Part shown: one piece after another, positions 28,509-37,677 of the stretch
Position numbering within the stretch: the first letter of the stretch is position 1
Layout: the number at the start of each line of letters is the position of its first letter
Source: Deltaproteobacteria bacterium
GTDB taxonomy: Bacteria > Desulfobacterota > Desulfarculia > Adiutricales > Adiutricaceae
DNA: 64,000 nt
Assembly: GCA_031276865.1 (NCBI GenBank)
Contig: JAISMF010000093.1
Coordinates: 1 to 64,000, forward strand
Direction: 5' to 3'
Notes under the pieces: model-generated
What the model saw: only the letters and a program-made list of their open reading frames with translations
Told to the model about the DNA's origin: nothing
Database searches by the model: none
Position numbers and translations under genes: made by a program

Positions 28509-29690
28509 GTGCGACCGGCCATCATCCACCGCAACATACTCCTGGAGACGGTTCCCTCCTTTCTGGTGAACCTGGCCGTCTTCACCTTCATCCTCCTCAT
28601 GGCGAGGATCATGACCTTCGCCGATTTGGTGATAACCAACGGCGTATCCTCGAGGGAGGTCCTGTGGGTGTTCGCGCTCATCATGCCCAAGATGCTGTCC
28701 ATGTCCATCCCCATGGCCACCCTTTTGAGCACCCTCACCACCTTCCTGCGCATGAGCGCGGACAGCGAGCTCACGGTGCTCAAGGCCTCCGGGGTCTCCC
28801 TTTTGGGGCTCCTCCCCCCGGTCCTGATCTTCGGCGCCGCGGCCGCCATCCTCACCGGATTCCACACCGTCTACCTCACCCCGATCTCGAACGCCAGATT
28901 CCGGGAGGAGACCCTGGCCCTGGCCAAGGCCCGGGCGGATCTGGCCATTAAGGAGCAGGTCTTCGTGCGGGACTTTCCCGGGCTCACCATCTACGTGGGC
29001 CAAATCCCCATAGGCGCCCAGGCCATGTCCAACATCGTCATAAACGACCTGCGCTCGCCGGGCGAGAACACCTTCATCGCCGCGGAGAAGGGGATACTGG
29101 ATCTGGACTTAAGCGAGGGGCTCCTCCTCTTCCGCCTCCAAGACGGGGTCATCGACCGCTTTTACCAGAACAAAAAGAGCGTCGACTCCATCTTTTTCGA
29201 CACCTACGAGCTTAAAATCTCCCCCGGCGCCGAATTCGAGGGCGAAGAGGAGAGCCTAAGCTTCGGCCGCAACGAGCTCCCCACCTCGAGGCTCCCCTCC
29301 CGGGCGGAGGAGCTTAAAAGGGACGGCTCGAAGCTCTGGGTGTACTACGTGATGGAGTACCACCGACGGCTCTCCCTTCCGCTCACGGCCTTCCTCATGC
29401 CCCTGATCGGCATGCCCCTAGGCGCCGGCTTCCGCGCCCGGGGCCGCAACTTCGGGCTTTTGATCGGCCTTCTGGTATTCCTCCTCTACTACTCGGTCTT
29501 CACCCTGGGCTGGACTTTGGGGGGGAACTTCGTGATCCCTCCGTTCGCGGCCGCCTGGACGCCTTTCGTCCTGGTCCTCTTGGCGAGTTTGTTTTTTCTC
29601 AAAAACATCGACCGCGCGGCCTCCATCGACATCGGGGCCTCCCGCCGGAGGTTTTTAAGAAGCCTCAGGGGTCCGACCGGAAAAGCATGA
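28509..29690 (+). CDS. lptF: LPS export permease LptF
   Basis: YjgP/YjgQ family; FADLVITNGVSSREVLWVFALIMPKMLSMSIPMATLLSTLTTFLRMSADSELTVLKASGVSL. Confidence 0.95.
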   Translation: MRPAIIHRNILLETVPSFLVNLAVFTFILLMARIMTFADLVITNGVSSREVLWVFALIMPKMLSMSIPMATLLSTLTTFLRMSADSELTVLKASGVSLLGLLPPVLIFGAAAAILTGFHTVYLTPISNARFREETLALAKARADLAIKEQVFVRDFPGLTIYVGQIPIGAQAMSNIVINDLRSPGENTFIAAEKGILDLDLSEGLLLFRLQDGVIDRFYQNKKSVDSIFFDTYELKISPGAEFEGEEESLSFGRNELPTSRLPSRAEELKRDGSKLWVYYVMEYHRRLSLPLTAFLMPLIGMPLGAGFRARGRNFGLLIGLLVFLLYYSVFTLGWTLGGNFVIPPFAAAWTPFVLVLLASLFFLKNIDRAASIDIGASRRRFLRSLRGPTGKA

Positions 29691-30790
29691 GCGTCATCTC
29701 CCGCTACCTTTTAAGCCTCTTCCTCAAAAACCTAGGGCTCTGCCTTTTGGGCTTCCTGGCTTTGTACTTCGTGGTGGACTTCATCGAGAAGTTCTCGGGC
29801 TTCATGGAGAACGCCACCCCCCTGGGCTCGGTCTTAATCTACTTCCTGGCCCAGATCCCCACGGTCGCGGCCTTAATCCTCCCCGTCGCCACCCTGGCCT
29901 CGGTTTTGATAACTTTGGTGGTCCTGGCCCGCAACTCGGAGATCGTGGCCTTCAAGGGATCGGGGGTGAGCCTCTGGAAGCTCTCGGCGCCCTTCATCGG
30001 CGTGGGCGCCGCCCTTTCGCTTTTGGTCTTCCTCATGGGAAACACCGTCACCCCCAAGGCCGCGGAGACGGCCAACCGGATCTGGGACGTCGAGGTGAAA
30101 AAGCGGGGGACGACGGAAAAGGAGCGGGAGGTCAAAGACGTCTGGAGCCGGGATTTAAGGCTCATCGAGCACTTCGGGACTTACGACGAGTCCCTAGGCG
30201 AGGCCGGGGAGGTCTCGATTCTTTTCTTCGACGAGAATCTGCGCCTTTCCAGCCGCCTGGAGGCCCAAAGGGTCTTCTTCTCTCCGGAGGGGGCGACCTT
30301 CTTCGAGGCGGCCGTGAAAAGCTACCGCGCCCCATCCCCGCAAGGCCCCCGCGGCTTCACCTTCGAGAGGATCCCGAAATATTTCCGCCCCGGCTTCCCC
30401 TCCCCCCCGCCGGGCCTGGGAAGGCGCTCCAACGTGAACCCGGAGGAGCAGAGCGTGGGGGAGCTCGCGGAGAGCGTGAAGCTTTTAGAGGCCGAGGGCT
30501 ACAACCCGGTGCGCCAGGTGGTGGATCTCAACTTCAAGTTCTCCCGGCCCTTCACCACCCTCATCATGATCTTCGTGGGCCTCCCCATAGGCTTCTGGCG
30601 GGAGAAGGGGGGGAGCATCGCCATGGGCCTCGTGCCCGGGCTCCTCCTCTCCTTTTTGTACCTGGTGACCCTGGAGCTCTCCCGCAGCGTGGGCTACGCC
30701 GGCTACCTCCCCCCCTTCATCGCGGCCTGGCTCCCCAACTGCTTTTTCTTCCTTTTGGGGCTCTACCTCTTCTCCTACGTGCGGCAGTGA
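29687..30790 (+). CDS. lptG: LPS export permease LptG
   Basis: ISRYLLSLFLKNLGLCLLGFLALYFVVDFIEKFSGFMENATPLGSVLIYFLAQIPTVAALILPVATL; overlaps lptF by 4 nt. Confidence 0.95.
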   Translation: MSVISRYLLSLFLKNLGLCLLGFLALYFVVDFIEKFSGFMENATPLGSVLIYFLAQIPTVAALILPVATLASVLITLVVLARNSEIVAFKGSGVSLWKLSAPFIGVGAALSLLVFLMGNTVTPKAAETANRIWDVEVKKRGTTEKEREVKDVWSRDLRLIEHFGTYDESLGEAGEVSILFFDENLRLSSRLEAQRVFFSPEGATFFEAAVKSYRAPSPQGPRGFTFERIPKYFRPGFPSPPPGLGRRSNVNPEEQSVGELAESVKLLEAEGYNPVRQVVDLNFKFSRPFTTLIMIFVGLPIGFWREKGGSIAMGLVPGLLLSFLYLVTLELSRSVGYAGYLPPFIAAWLPNCFFFLLGLYLFSYVRQ

Positions 30791-30845
30791 GAGGGGTCCC
30801 TTTCCGGCTTCGCCGGAGGACCTTCGCCTCCCCCTTTTCCCGAAT

Positions 30846-30901
30846 CGCCTTATCGCCTTATCGCCTTATCGCTTTATCGCCCCATCGCTTTATCGCCTTG
30901 A
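30846..30901. repeat. 8-bp tandem repeat, 7 units
   Basis: CGCCTTAT x3, CGCTTTAT, CGCCCCAT, CGCTTTAT, CGCCTTGA. Confidence 0.95.
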
Positions 30902-31062
30902 TCCCTTAGACCCGGGGGCCTATAATGGGCGGACGATTTCCTTAAGGGACTAATCCGCCCCCGCCCCACCCGACGGCCGCGATCCGGCCCCGTCGACCGA
31001 TTCCGAAAAGGCCGGGGCGAACGGCTCCCCGAAATCTCACCGGAGAGCCGCGGATTTAAGAT

Positions 31063-31096
31063 CCCTCGCTCCGCCGGGTTTCCGGCGGAGCGAGGG
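31063..31096. terminator. Strong hairpin upstream of the ABC importer operon
   Basis: CCCTCGCTCCGCCGG-GTTT-CCGGCGGAGCGAGGG, 15-bp perfect stem. Confidence 0.5.
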
Positions 31097-31180
31097 GGTT
31101 CGGCCGCCCAACCCGTTCGTTTTTTTCCCCCCGTCTCGACATCGCCATAAAGGAGGCGCCGGCGCGTAGGCTCCGGCAGT

Positions 31181-32131
31181 ATGAAATTATTAAAAATTCT
31201 CTTCCTTTCCGCCGCGTTCCTCTTCACCCTCCAGGCGGGGAAGCTTCCCGCCTACGAAATCGCCATCCACCTCTACGTGGAGCATCCCGCGCTGGAGCAG
31301 GCCGTTCTAGGCTTCCAGAACTACTTACAGGAAGCCGGACTGAACGCGACCTACAAACTGCGCACCGCCCAGGCCCGGGCCGACGCCGCCAACCAGATCG
31401 TGAGCCAGATAATCGGCGACAAGCCCGATCTGATCTTCGTCTTGGCCACCCCCTCGGCCCAGGCCACGGTGAACGCCGTGAAAGACATTCCCGTGCTCTT
31501 CACCGCGGTGACCGATCCCGTGGGCGCCAAACTGGTATCCTCATGGGAAAAACCGGGGGCGAACGTCACCGGCACCTCGGATATGAATCCGGTCGCGGAT
31601 CAGATAGCGCTCATTAAAGAGATCCAGCCGGATCTTAAAACCCTCGGGATAATCTACAACAGCGGCGAGGCCAACTCGACCGTGCAGGTGAAACTGGCCG
31701 AGGAGAAGGCCGCGGAGCTGGGAATCGAGCTCGTGAAGGCGCTCACGGTGAACACCGCCGGAGTCAACGCCGCGGCCCAGTCCCTGGTGGGAAAGGTTCA
31801 GGCCATCTACCTCCCCACGGACAACACCGTGATTTCCAGTTTGGAGTCGGTCATCGCCGTGTGTCTAGACCAGAAGATCCCCCTCTATCCGGCGGAGGAC
31901 GACTCCATCCGGAAGGGCGGGGTCGCGGTCATCTCCCTCAACTACTACCAGCTGGGAAAACAGACCGGCCGGATGGCCGAGAGGATCCTGAAAGACAAGA
32001 CCCCTCCGGGATCCATTCCGGTGGAGGGCCAGGAGTCTCCCAAACTGATAGTCAACAAGAAATTCGCCGACGCCTTGGGCCTCAGCGTGCCCGAATCCGT
32101 TTTAAGCCGGGCGGACGAGATATTGGAATAG
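31181..32131 (+). CDS. ABC transporter substrate-binding protein (ABC_sub_bind / TrpX-like)
   Basis: IAIHLYVEHPALEQAVLGFQNYLQEAG..LIFVLATPSAQATVNAVKDIPVLFTAVTDPVGAKLV..NVTGTSDM. Confidence 0.92.
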   Translation: MKLLKILFLSAAFLFTLQAGKLPAYEIAIHLYVEHPALEQAVLGFQNYLQEAGLNATYKLRTAQARADAANQIVSQIIGDKPDLIFVLATPSAQATVNAVKDIPVLFTAVTDPVGAKLVSSWEKPGANVTGTSDMNPVADQIALIKEIQPDLKTLGIIYNSGEANSTVQVKLAEEKAAELGIELVKALTVNTAGVNAAAQSLVGKVQAIYLPTDNTVISSLESVIAVCLDQKIPLYPAEDDSIRKGGVAVISLNYYQLGKQTGRMAERILKDKTPPGSIPVEGQESPKLIVNKKFADALGLSVPESVLSRADEILE

Positions 32132-32141
32132 GCCTTATTCC

Positions 32142-33032
32142 GTGTCCCTTTACGCCTTCCAAGGGGCCGTGAGCCTGGGGCTCGGCTACGGGCTCATGGT
32201 TCTCGGCGTCTACATAACCTTTCGGGTCTTGGATTTCCCCGATTTAACCGTCGACGGCAGCCTCCCCTTGGGAGGCGCCGTCTCCTCGGTTTTGATAAGC
32301 CGCGGCCTCGACCCCTTCCTCTCCCTCCTTCCGGCCTTCCTGGCCGGCTTTCTGGCGGGAACGGTGACGGGCTTTTTGTCCGCGAGGCTGAAGATCCTGA
32401 ATCTTTTAGCCTCCATCATCACCATGACGGCGCTCTACAGCGTGAACATCCGCGTCATGGGCGGGCCCAACGTCTCCTTAATAAACGAGCCCACGGTCTT
32501 CCTGCCCCTTAGGGGCCTGGGGCTCAGCCCCATGCTGTCCTCGAATCTGGTCTTCCTGGGCTTCATCCTCGTCATCGCGTCGCTTTTGATCTGGCTGATG
32601 AAGACCGAGTACGGCCAGGCCCTCATCGCCACCGGCGACAACCCGAAGATGATAACCAGCCTGGGCGTCAACACCAGCTTCACCGTCGTCACGGGCGTGG
32701 GCCTCTCCAACGCCCTGGTGGCCCTCTCCGGAGCCTTGATCGCCCAGAATCAGGGCTCCGCCGACGTGGGCTCGGGCATCGGCACCATCGTGGCGGGCTT
32801 GGCCTCCATCGTCATCGGGGAGACCCTCTTTCCCAGCCGCCGGGTGAGCGCCGCCATCGTCGCGGTCGTCTTAGGCTCCTTTCTCTACCGCCTGGTGATA
32901 GCCCTGGCCTTAAACGTCCGCTTCAAAGGCTTCTCTTTAACCGCCTCGGATCTGCAGCTCATAACGGCCGCGTTGGTGGTGGCCGCCCTCATCCTCCCCC
33001 GCCTCAAACGCGGTTTCGGCGAAAAGAAGTGA
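32142..33032 (+). CDS. ABC transporter permease (branched-chain-type)
   Basis: FRVLDFPDLTVDGSLPLGGAVSSVLISRG..; multi-TM; follows the substrate-binding protein gene. Confidence 0.92.
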   Translation: MSLYAFQGAVSLGLGYGLMVLGVYITFRVLDFPDLTVDGSLPLGGAVSSVLISRGLDPFLSLLPAFLAGFLAGTVTGFLSARLKILNLLASIITMTALYSVNIRVMGGPNVSLINEPTVFLPLRGLGLSPMLSSNLVFLGFILVIASLLIWLMKTEYGQALIATGDNPKMITSLGVNTSFTVVTGVGLSNALVALSGALIAQNQGSADVGSGIGTIVAGLASIVIGETLFPSRRVSAAIVAVVLGSFLYRLVIALALNVRFKGFSLTASDLQLITAALVVAALILPRLKRGFGEKK

Positions 33033-33165
33033 GCCTTCCCGCCTCCGCCGGGGGCGGCCACGCTAAAAGCTCTCTCATCCCGCTAAAATTCAGCCCCGAA
33101 TCCGGACGGAAGGATCGCCCGGCCGGAGGCCTCCGTGGCCTCCGGCCGGAGGAAATGGACAAGTC

Positions 33166-33966
33166 TTGCTGAAAATCAGGCGAATCTCCAAATACTTCGG
33201 CAAAGGGACGGTAAACGAGGTCGCCGCCATCAGGAATCTGAGCCTGGAGGTGCGCCCGGGCGAGTTCGTCTGCGTCATCGGCTCCAACGGGGCGGGGAAG
33301 ACCACCCTTTTAAACTGCGTCTCCGGCACCATCATCCCGGACGAGGGGGAGGTGCTTTTAGACGGCCGGGACGTCACCCGCTGGCCGGAACACGAGCGGG
33401 CCGCGCTTATAGGCCGGGTTTTCCAGGATCCGCTCTCGGGCACCTGCGCCTCCATGAGCATAGAGGAGAACCTGGCCTTGGCCAACCGCCGGGGGAAGAG
33501 GCGCACCCTGGCCCGGGGCCTCAAAAGCGCCGAACGCGCCCTCTTCGCCCAGATCCTGGGAAAGCTGGATCTCGGGTTGGAGGTCCGCCTAGGCGACCCG
33601 GCGGGACTCCTCTCCGGAGGGCAGCGGCAGGCCCTGACCCTGGTGATGGCCACCCTCCAGCGCCCCACGCTGCTCCTTTTAGACGAGCACACCGCGGCCC
33701 TGGACCCCAAGACCGCGGGGCTCATCATGGATCTCACCCTCGAGTTGGTGGAAAGGGACAAGCTCACCACCTTCATGATCACCCACAACATGCAGCAGGC
33801 CCTAAACTACGGAGACCGCCTCGTCATGATACACAACGGAGAGATCATCCTGGATCTCGGCCGGACGGAAAAGGAGCGGCTCACGGTGGGCGATCTCCTG
33901 GATCACTTCAACGAGTCCAAAAACGGCCTCGGCGGCGTCTTAAACGACCGCCTGGTTTTGGGCTGA
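33166..33966 (+). CDS. ABC transporter ATP-binding protein
   Basis: CVIGSNGAGKTTLLNCVSGTI..LSGGQRQALTLVMATLQRPTLLLLDEHTAALDP; TTG start. Confidence 0.95.
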   Translation: MLKIRRISKYFGKGTVNEVAAIRNLSLEVRPGEFVCVIGSNGAGKTTLLNCVSGTIIPDEGEVLLDGRDVTRWPEHERAALIGRVFQDPLSGTCASMSIEENLALANRRGKRRTLARGLKSAERALFAQILGKLDLGLEVRLGDPAGLLSGGQRQALTLVMATLQRPTLLLLDEHTAALDPKTAGLIMDLTLELVERDKLTTFMITHNMQQALNYGDRLVMIHNGEIILDLGRTEKERLTVGDLLDHFNESKNGLGGVLNDRLVLG

Positions 33967-33977
33967 ACCGCTTCGGC

Positions 33978-34706
33978 GTGGAAGAAGGCGTCGCCTCCAA
34001 GGAGGCTAGTTTCGTAGCGGGCCTGGCCCGGGGCTCGCCCATACTCATGGGGCTCCTACCCTTCGGGCTGATCTACGGGGCCGCGGCCAGGGACGCCGGA
34101 CTCTCCTTTTCCCAGACCGCCCTCATGAGCGTTTTGGTCTTCGCGGGCTCCGCCCAGCTGGTTTTCGTGAACCTCTGGAACGAGGGCGTGAACTCCCTGG
34201 CCCTGGCCCTCACCGTGGTTCTGGTGAACCTCAGGCTCTTAGTCTACGGCTCGTCCATCGGACCCTTCCTGGAGCGGAACCAGGGGCTTTTTTGGCGTCT
34301 CGCCCGCTCCTACCTCCTAACCGACGAGAGCTACGCGGCGAGCCTCTCGGCCTTCGCGAGCCCCGCCTTCAAATACCGCCCCGCCTTTTTCTACCTGGGG
34401 GCGGGATTCCCCACCTGGCTGGGCTGGCAGGCCTCCGGGGCGGCGGGCTATCTCTCGGGGAGCTTTCTTCCCGAAAGCGTCCCTTTGGAGATGGCCGCGC
34501 CGCTGGTCTTCCTCGCCCTCCTCCTCTCCATGCTCAAATCCGGCCGCACCGCGCTCACCCCCAGGCTCTGCTCCCTTTTCACCGCCGGAATATCCGCGGT
34601 GCTCTTAAACTCCCTCCCCTACAACCTCGGACTCCTTTTAAGCATCCTTCTCGGCGTGCTGGCCGGAGTGGCCTCCTCCAGGGCGAAAAGGAGGCGGGGT
34701 GTCTGA
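33978..34706 (+). CDS. azlC: AzlC family ABC permease / branched-chain amino acid exporter subunit
   Basis: GSPILMGLLPFGLIYGAAARDAGLSFSQTALMSVLVFAGSAQLVFVNLW; GTG start inferred. Confidence 0.88.
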   Translation: MEEGVASKEASFVAGLARGSPILMGLLPFGLIYGAAARDAGLSFSQTALMSVLVFAGSAQLVFVNLWNEGVNSLALALTVVLVNLRLLVYGSSIGPFLERNQGLFWRLARSYLLTDESYAASLSAFASPAFKYRPAFFYLGAGFPTWLGWQASGAAGYLSGSFLPESVPLEMAAPLVFLALLLSMLKSGRTALTPRLCSLFTAGISAVLLNSLPYNLGLLLSILLGVLAGVASSRAKRRRGV

Positions 34707-35007
34707 CTTCCTCCCCGCTTTGGCGCTCAGCTGTCTCGGCACCATGTTTTTACGGCTCTTCTTCCTCGGCCGCGGCGAGCCCGTTCCGGCTCCGGAATTC
34801 CTAAAAGGCGCGATGGAGTTCGTTCCGGTCTCCATTTTGGGCGCCCTGGTCTTTCTGGAGTTCCACCACGGACCCGCCCAGCCGGTTCCCAAAATCCTCG
34901 CCGCCCTCGCGGCCATCCTCCTCTCCTTTTCCCTGGGAAGGGACCTTTTAACCATCCTGGGTGGCCTTTTGGTCTACTGGCTGGCGGTTAATTTCCCCCC
35001 CTTGTGA
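34699..35007 (+). CDS. azlD: AzlD family protein
   Basis: About 100-aa TM protein overlapping the azlC 3' end; GTG start. Confidence 0.82.
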   Translation: MSDFLPALALSCLGTMFLRLFFLGRGEPVPAPEFLKGAMEFVPVSILGALVFLEFHHGPAQPVPKILAALAAILLSFSLGRDLLTILGGLLVYWLAVNFPPL

Positions 35008-35535
35008 TTATTTCCGCCTCACGCGGCCTTAAGCCCCCTCAAAGCGCGGGTCCTCGTCATCCCGCCGAGATTTTTCCGTTTCTTCATTCCCTGTCTTCCC
35101 CCCCCTTCAACCCCTCTTTCATTCAAAATTCGAACCCCTCCCTCCTTAATTCCCGGCGTCCCCGTCCCTTCATCCGCCGTCATCCTTCCCCATGCTTGAA
35201 ACTTCGGACCGCGAACATCCGCCCGCGAGCTTCGGCGCGCGGCCTTCCAGCTTCGGCGTCTAAGCGCCGGCGTTAGGCCTTCGGCGTTCGGCCTCGATTA
35301 AGGAAAAGCGCCGAAGTTTTCCCCGGAGGAAAAGCTCCGGACGCCTCCCCGGCGCTCTTGTCGAGACGATCCGCCCCGGGGTTTTCGGGCTTAGGCGATT
35401 CTCTTAAAGAGGCGAAGCGGCCGGAGAGAAAAAAAGGGGAGAGGGCGGAAAACGATGGAGGCGCATCTCCGGCGGATCTTAAGGAAAAGCTTGAGCCGAA
35501 GCCGCCCGGAAGCCCGCGGAAACTTGGAAAAAAGC

Positions 35536-35551
35536 TGGCACGGTAGTTGCT
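35536..35551 (+). promoter_or_regulatory. Sigma-54 promoter upstream of flgB
   Basis: TGGCACGGTAGTTGCT matches TGGCACG-N4-TTGCW. Confidence 0.9.
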
Positions 35552-35607
35552 TTTCCGCTGTCGGTTCCAGTTCCCGCCGCCGGCGGGAGCGGAAAAGGAG
35601 AATTCCC

Positions 35608-36048
35608 GTGATAAGAGACTTCAACAGCAACCTGTTTTCCGGCCAGTTCGGAATAATGGAGGGGACCCTGGGGCTTAGGCTGGCCCGCCACGACTTCACC
35701 TCCACCAACCTGGCCAACAAGGACGTTCCCGGTTTCAGGGCCCGGCACCTCAACTTCGAAAAGGTCCTGGCCCAGAACCTTCCTGGAAACGCGATGGAGC
35801 TGGACGTGCGCCAGACCAACCTGCGCCACATACCGTCCAGGGACACCTTTTCAGCCTTCCGCCGGGCCGCCCAGGCCGTGAAAAAGTCTCCCTACGGCTA
35901 CGACGAATACGACGACGACAAGCTGGACATCGACAAGGAGATGACCCTCCTCACCAAAAACCAGCTCATTTACAACACCACGGTGCAGATGCTCGCCAAA
36001 GAATTCGACAATCTTAAATACGCCATCGGCGAAGGCGGATCGAGGTAA
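35608..36048 (+). CDS. flgB: Flagellar basal-body rod protein FlgB
   Basis: FGIMEGTLGLRLARHDFTSTNLANKDVPGFRARHLNFEKVL; GTG start after GGAG. Confidence 0.93.
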   Translation: MIRDFNSNLFSGQFGIMEGTLGLRLARHDFTSTNLANKDVPGFRARHLNFEKVLAQNLPGNAMELDVRQTNLRHIPSRDTFSAFRRAAQAVKKSPYGYDEYDDDKLDIDKEMTLLTKNQLIYNTTVQMLAKEFDNLKYAIGEGGSR

Positions 36049-36051
36049 CAG

Positions 36052-36486
36052 ATGGATTTTCTCAACTCAATGGACATAAGCCAGTCCGGACTTACCAGCC
36101 AGCGTCAGCGCATGAACCTGGTGGCCATGAACTTGAGCCACATGAACACGACCAGGACCCCCGACGGCGGACCCTACCGGCGCAAGGTGCCCATCTTCGA
36201 GACCGCCCCCTATTTCAGCGGACCCATGGGACAGCGGCCCCGTCTGGACGGCCAGCTGAAAGACGTGCAGGTGCGGGAGATCATGGAGGATAGGCGGGAC
36301 TTCAAACTCATCTTCGATCCCTCGCATCCCGAGGCCGACGAGTTCGGCTACGCCCTGGCCCCCAATATAAACGTGGTCCAGGAGATGGTGGACATGATAT
36401 CCTCCAAGGGATCCTACGAGGCCAACATCACGGCGGCCACCGCCGCCCAGAACATGGCCCTTAAATCTCTTGATCTTCTGAGATAA
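36052..36486 (+). CDS. flgC: Flagellar basal-body rod protein FlgC
   Basis: MDISQSGLTSQRQRMNLVAMNLSHMNTTRTPDGGPYRRK..NINVVQEMVDMISSKGSYEANITAATAAQNMALKSLDLLR. Confidence 0.96.
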   Translation: MDFLNSMDISQSGLTSQRQRMNLVAMNLSHMNTTRTPDGGPYRRKVPIFETAPYFSGPMGQRPRLDGQLKDVQVREIMEDRRDFKLIFDPSHPEADEFGYALAPNINVVQEMVDMISSKGSYEANITAATAAQNMALKSLDLLR

Positions 36487-36493
36487 GGCTCAA

Positions 36494-36519
36494 GGGCTTT
36501 TCGAGGCTGTCAAAAGCCC
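36494..36519 (+). terminator. Hairpin downstream of flgC
   Basis: GGGCTTTT...AAAAGCCC. Confidence 0.5.
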
Positions 36520-36829
36520 CCTCGTGAAGGCGCCGGAAATCTCCCCGCCCCCCCCTTGGCGCGCCCTCCGGAAACGGGGACCCCCGGATGATTTGAAGCC
36601 CATCCGGAACCGTTTTCCAAAAACGAATCCGGAAACGAGGCGTCCTTCCGTCAAACGCTTGGGCCGTCCGCCTAAACGTTTCCGGAACGCGGACGATCGC
36701 TTTTTACGAAAGTCGAGCGATCGTTAAAAGAGCGTCGGGCGGCGCCCGCCGGAGGCGGCTTCGGGAAAAAAAGGAAAGCCGGAAAAACCCCCGCGGTCTA
36801 AGAAACGGCTTCAGGAAAGGAAAGAAATA

Positions 36830-37123
36830 ATGTTAGGACCCGTCAAAACCTTCGGCGCCCCCCTCACGCTCGCCATGCCCGCCAAGTGCAACGTCGACAC
36901 GCGGCCGGGATTCGCGGAGCACCTGAAGGCGACCTTCGCCAAAACCAACGACATGCAGTTCCAGGCCAAAAGCGCCATGGAGGAGCTATCCACCGGCCGC
37001 AGCGGAAACATCCACGAGACCCTCATCTCCATGAGCAAGGCGGAGACCTCGTTTAAGATGCTCATGCAGGTGAGAAACAAGGTTTTGAACGCCTACCAGG
37101 AGATCCAGCGGATGCAGATGTAA
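36830..37123 (+). CDS. fliE: Flagellar hook-basal body complex protein FliE
   Basis: IHETLISMSKAETSFKMLMQVRNKVLNAYQEIQRMQM. Confidence 0.94.
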   Translation: MLGPVKTFGAPLTLAMPAKCNVDTRPGFAEHLKATFAKTNDMQFQAKSAMEELSTGRSGNIHETLISMSKAETSFKMLMQVRNKVLNAYQEIQRMQM

Positions 37124-37126
37124 AAA

Positions 37127-37190
37127 AAACCCCGAAGCCGCCCCTCCCTCCGGTTGCGGAAAACCGAAGGGAGGGGCGGCTTCGGGGTTT
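37127..37190. terminator. Bidirectional terminator between convergent fliE and dtd
   Basis: 29-bp arms (37127-37155 / 37162-37190) with one mismatch; A/T tracts at the ends. Confidence 0.85.
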
Positions 37191-37230
37191 GAGGTCCCGA
37201 AGGATTCGGGGGACGGGGCGTCTTCGGCGG

Positions 37231-37677
37231 TCAGCCGGGAGGGTCCTCCAGCATCAGGGTCAAGGGACCGTCGTTTACGAGCCGCACCGCCATGGCGGCG
37301 CGGAAGCGCCCCTTTTCCACCCGGGGGATGAACTTTTCCGCGCTTTTCACGAAGCGGAGGTAGAGCGCCTCGGCCGTTTCCGGATCCGCCGCCTCCGTGA
37401 AACTGGGCCTCCTCCCGTGGCGGGCGTCGCAAACGAGCGTGAACTGGCTCACGACCAAAAGGCCTCCGGACACGTCCATAAGGGAGAGGTTGAGTTTCCC
37501 GCCTTGGTCTTCGAAGATCCTCAGACGCGCGATCTTTTCGGCCAGGTAGTCCGCGTTATTTTCCGCGTCCCCCTTTTTGACGCCCAGAAAAACCAGAATC
37601 CCCCGTTCAATGGAGGCCACCTTTTCCCCGTCCGTCACAACCTCCGCCTCCCTCACCCTCTGTATCAAAGCCCTCAT
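37231..37677 (-). CDS. dtd: D-aminoacyl-tRNA deacylase
   Basis: MRALIQRVREAEV..GILVFLGVKKGD..LSLMDVSGGLLVVSQFTL..VRLVNDGPLTLML. Confidence 0.94.
   Translation of the reverse strand: MRALIQRVREAEVVTDGEKVASIERGILVFLGVKKGDAENNADYLAEKIARLRIFEDQGGKLNLSLMDVSGGLLVVSQFTLVCDARHGRRPSFTEAADPETAEALYLRFVKSAEKFIPRVEKGRFRAAMAVRLVNDGPLTLMLEDPPG

Noticed and set aside
33135-33977. N-terminal part of the 523-aa ORF leading into azlC
   Set aside because: Overlaps the ABC ATPase in another frame; AzlC homology starts only at about 33978.
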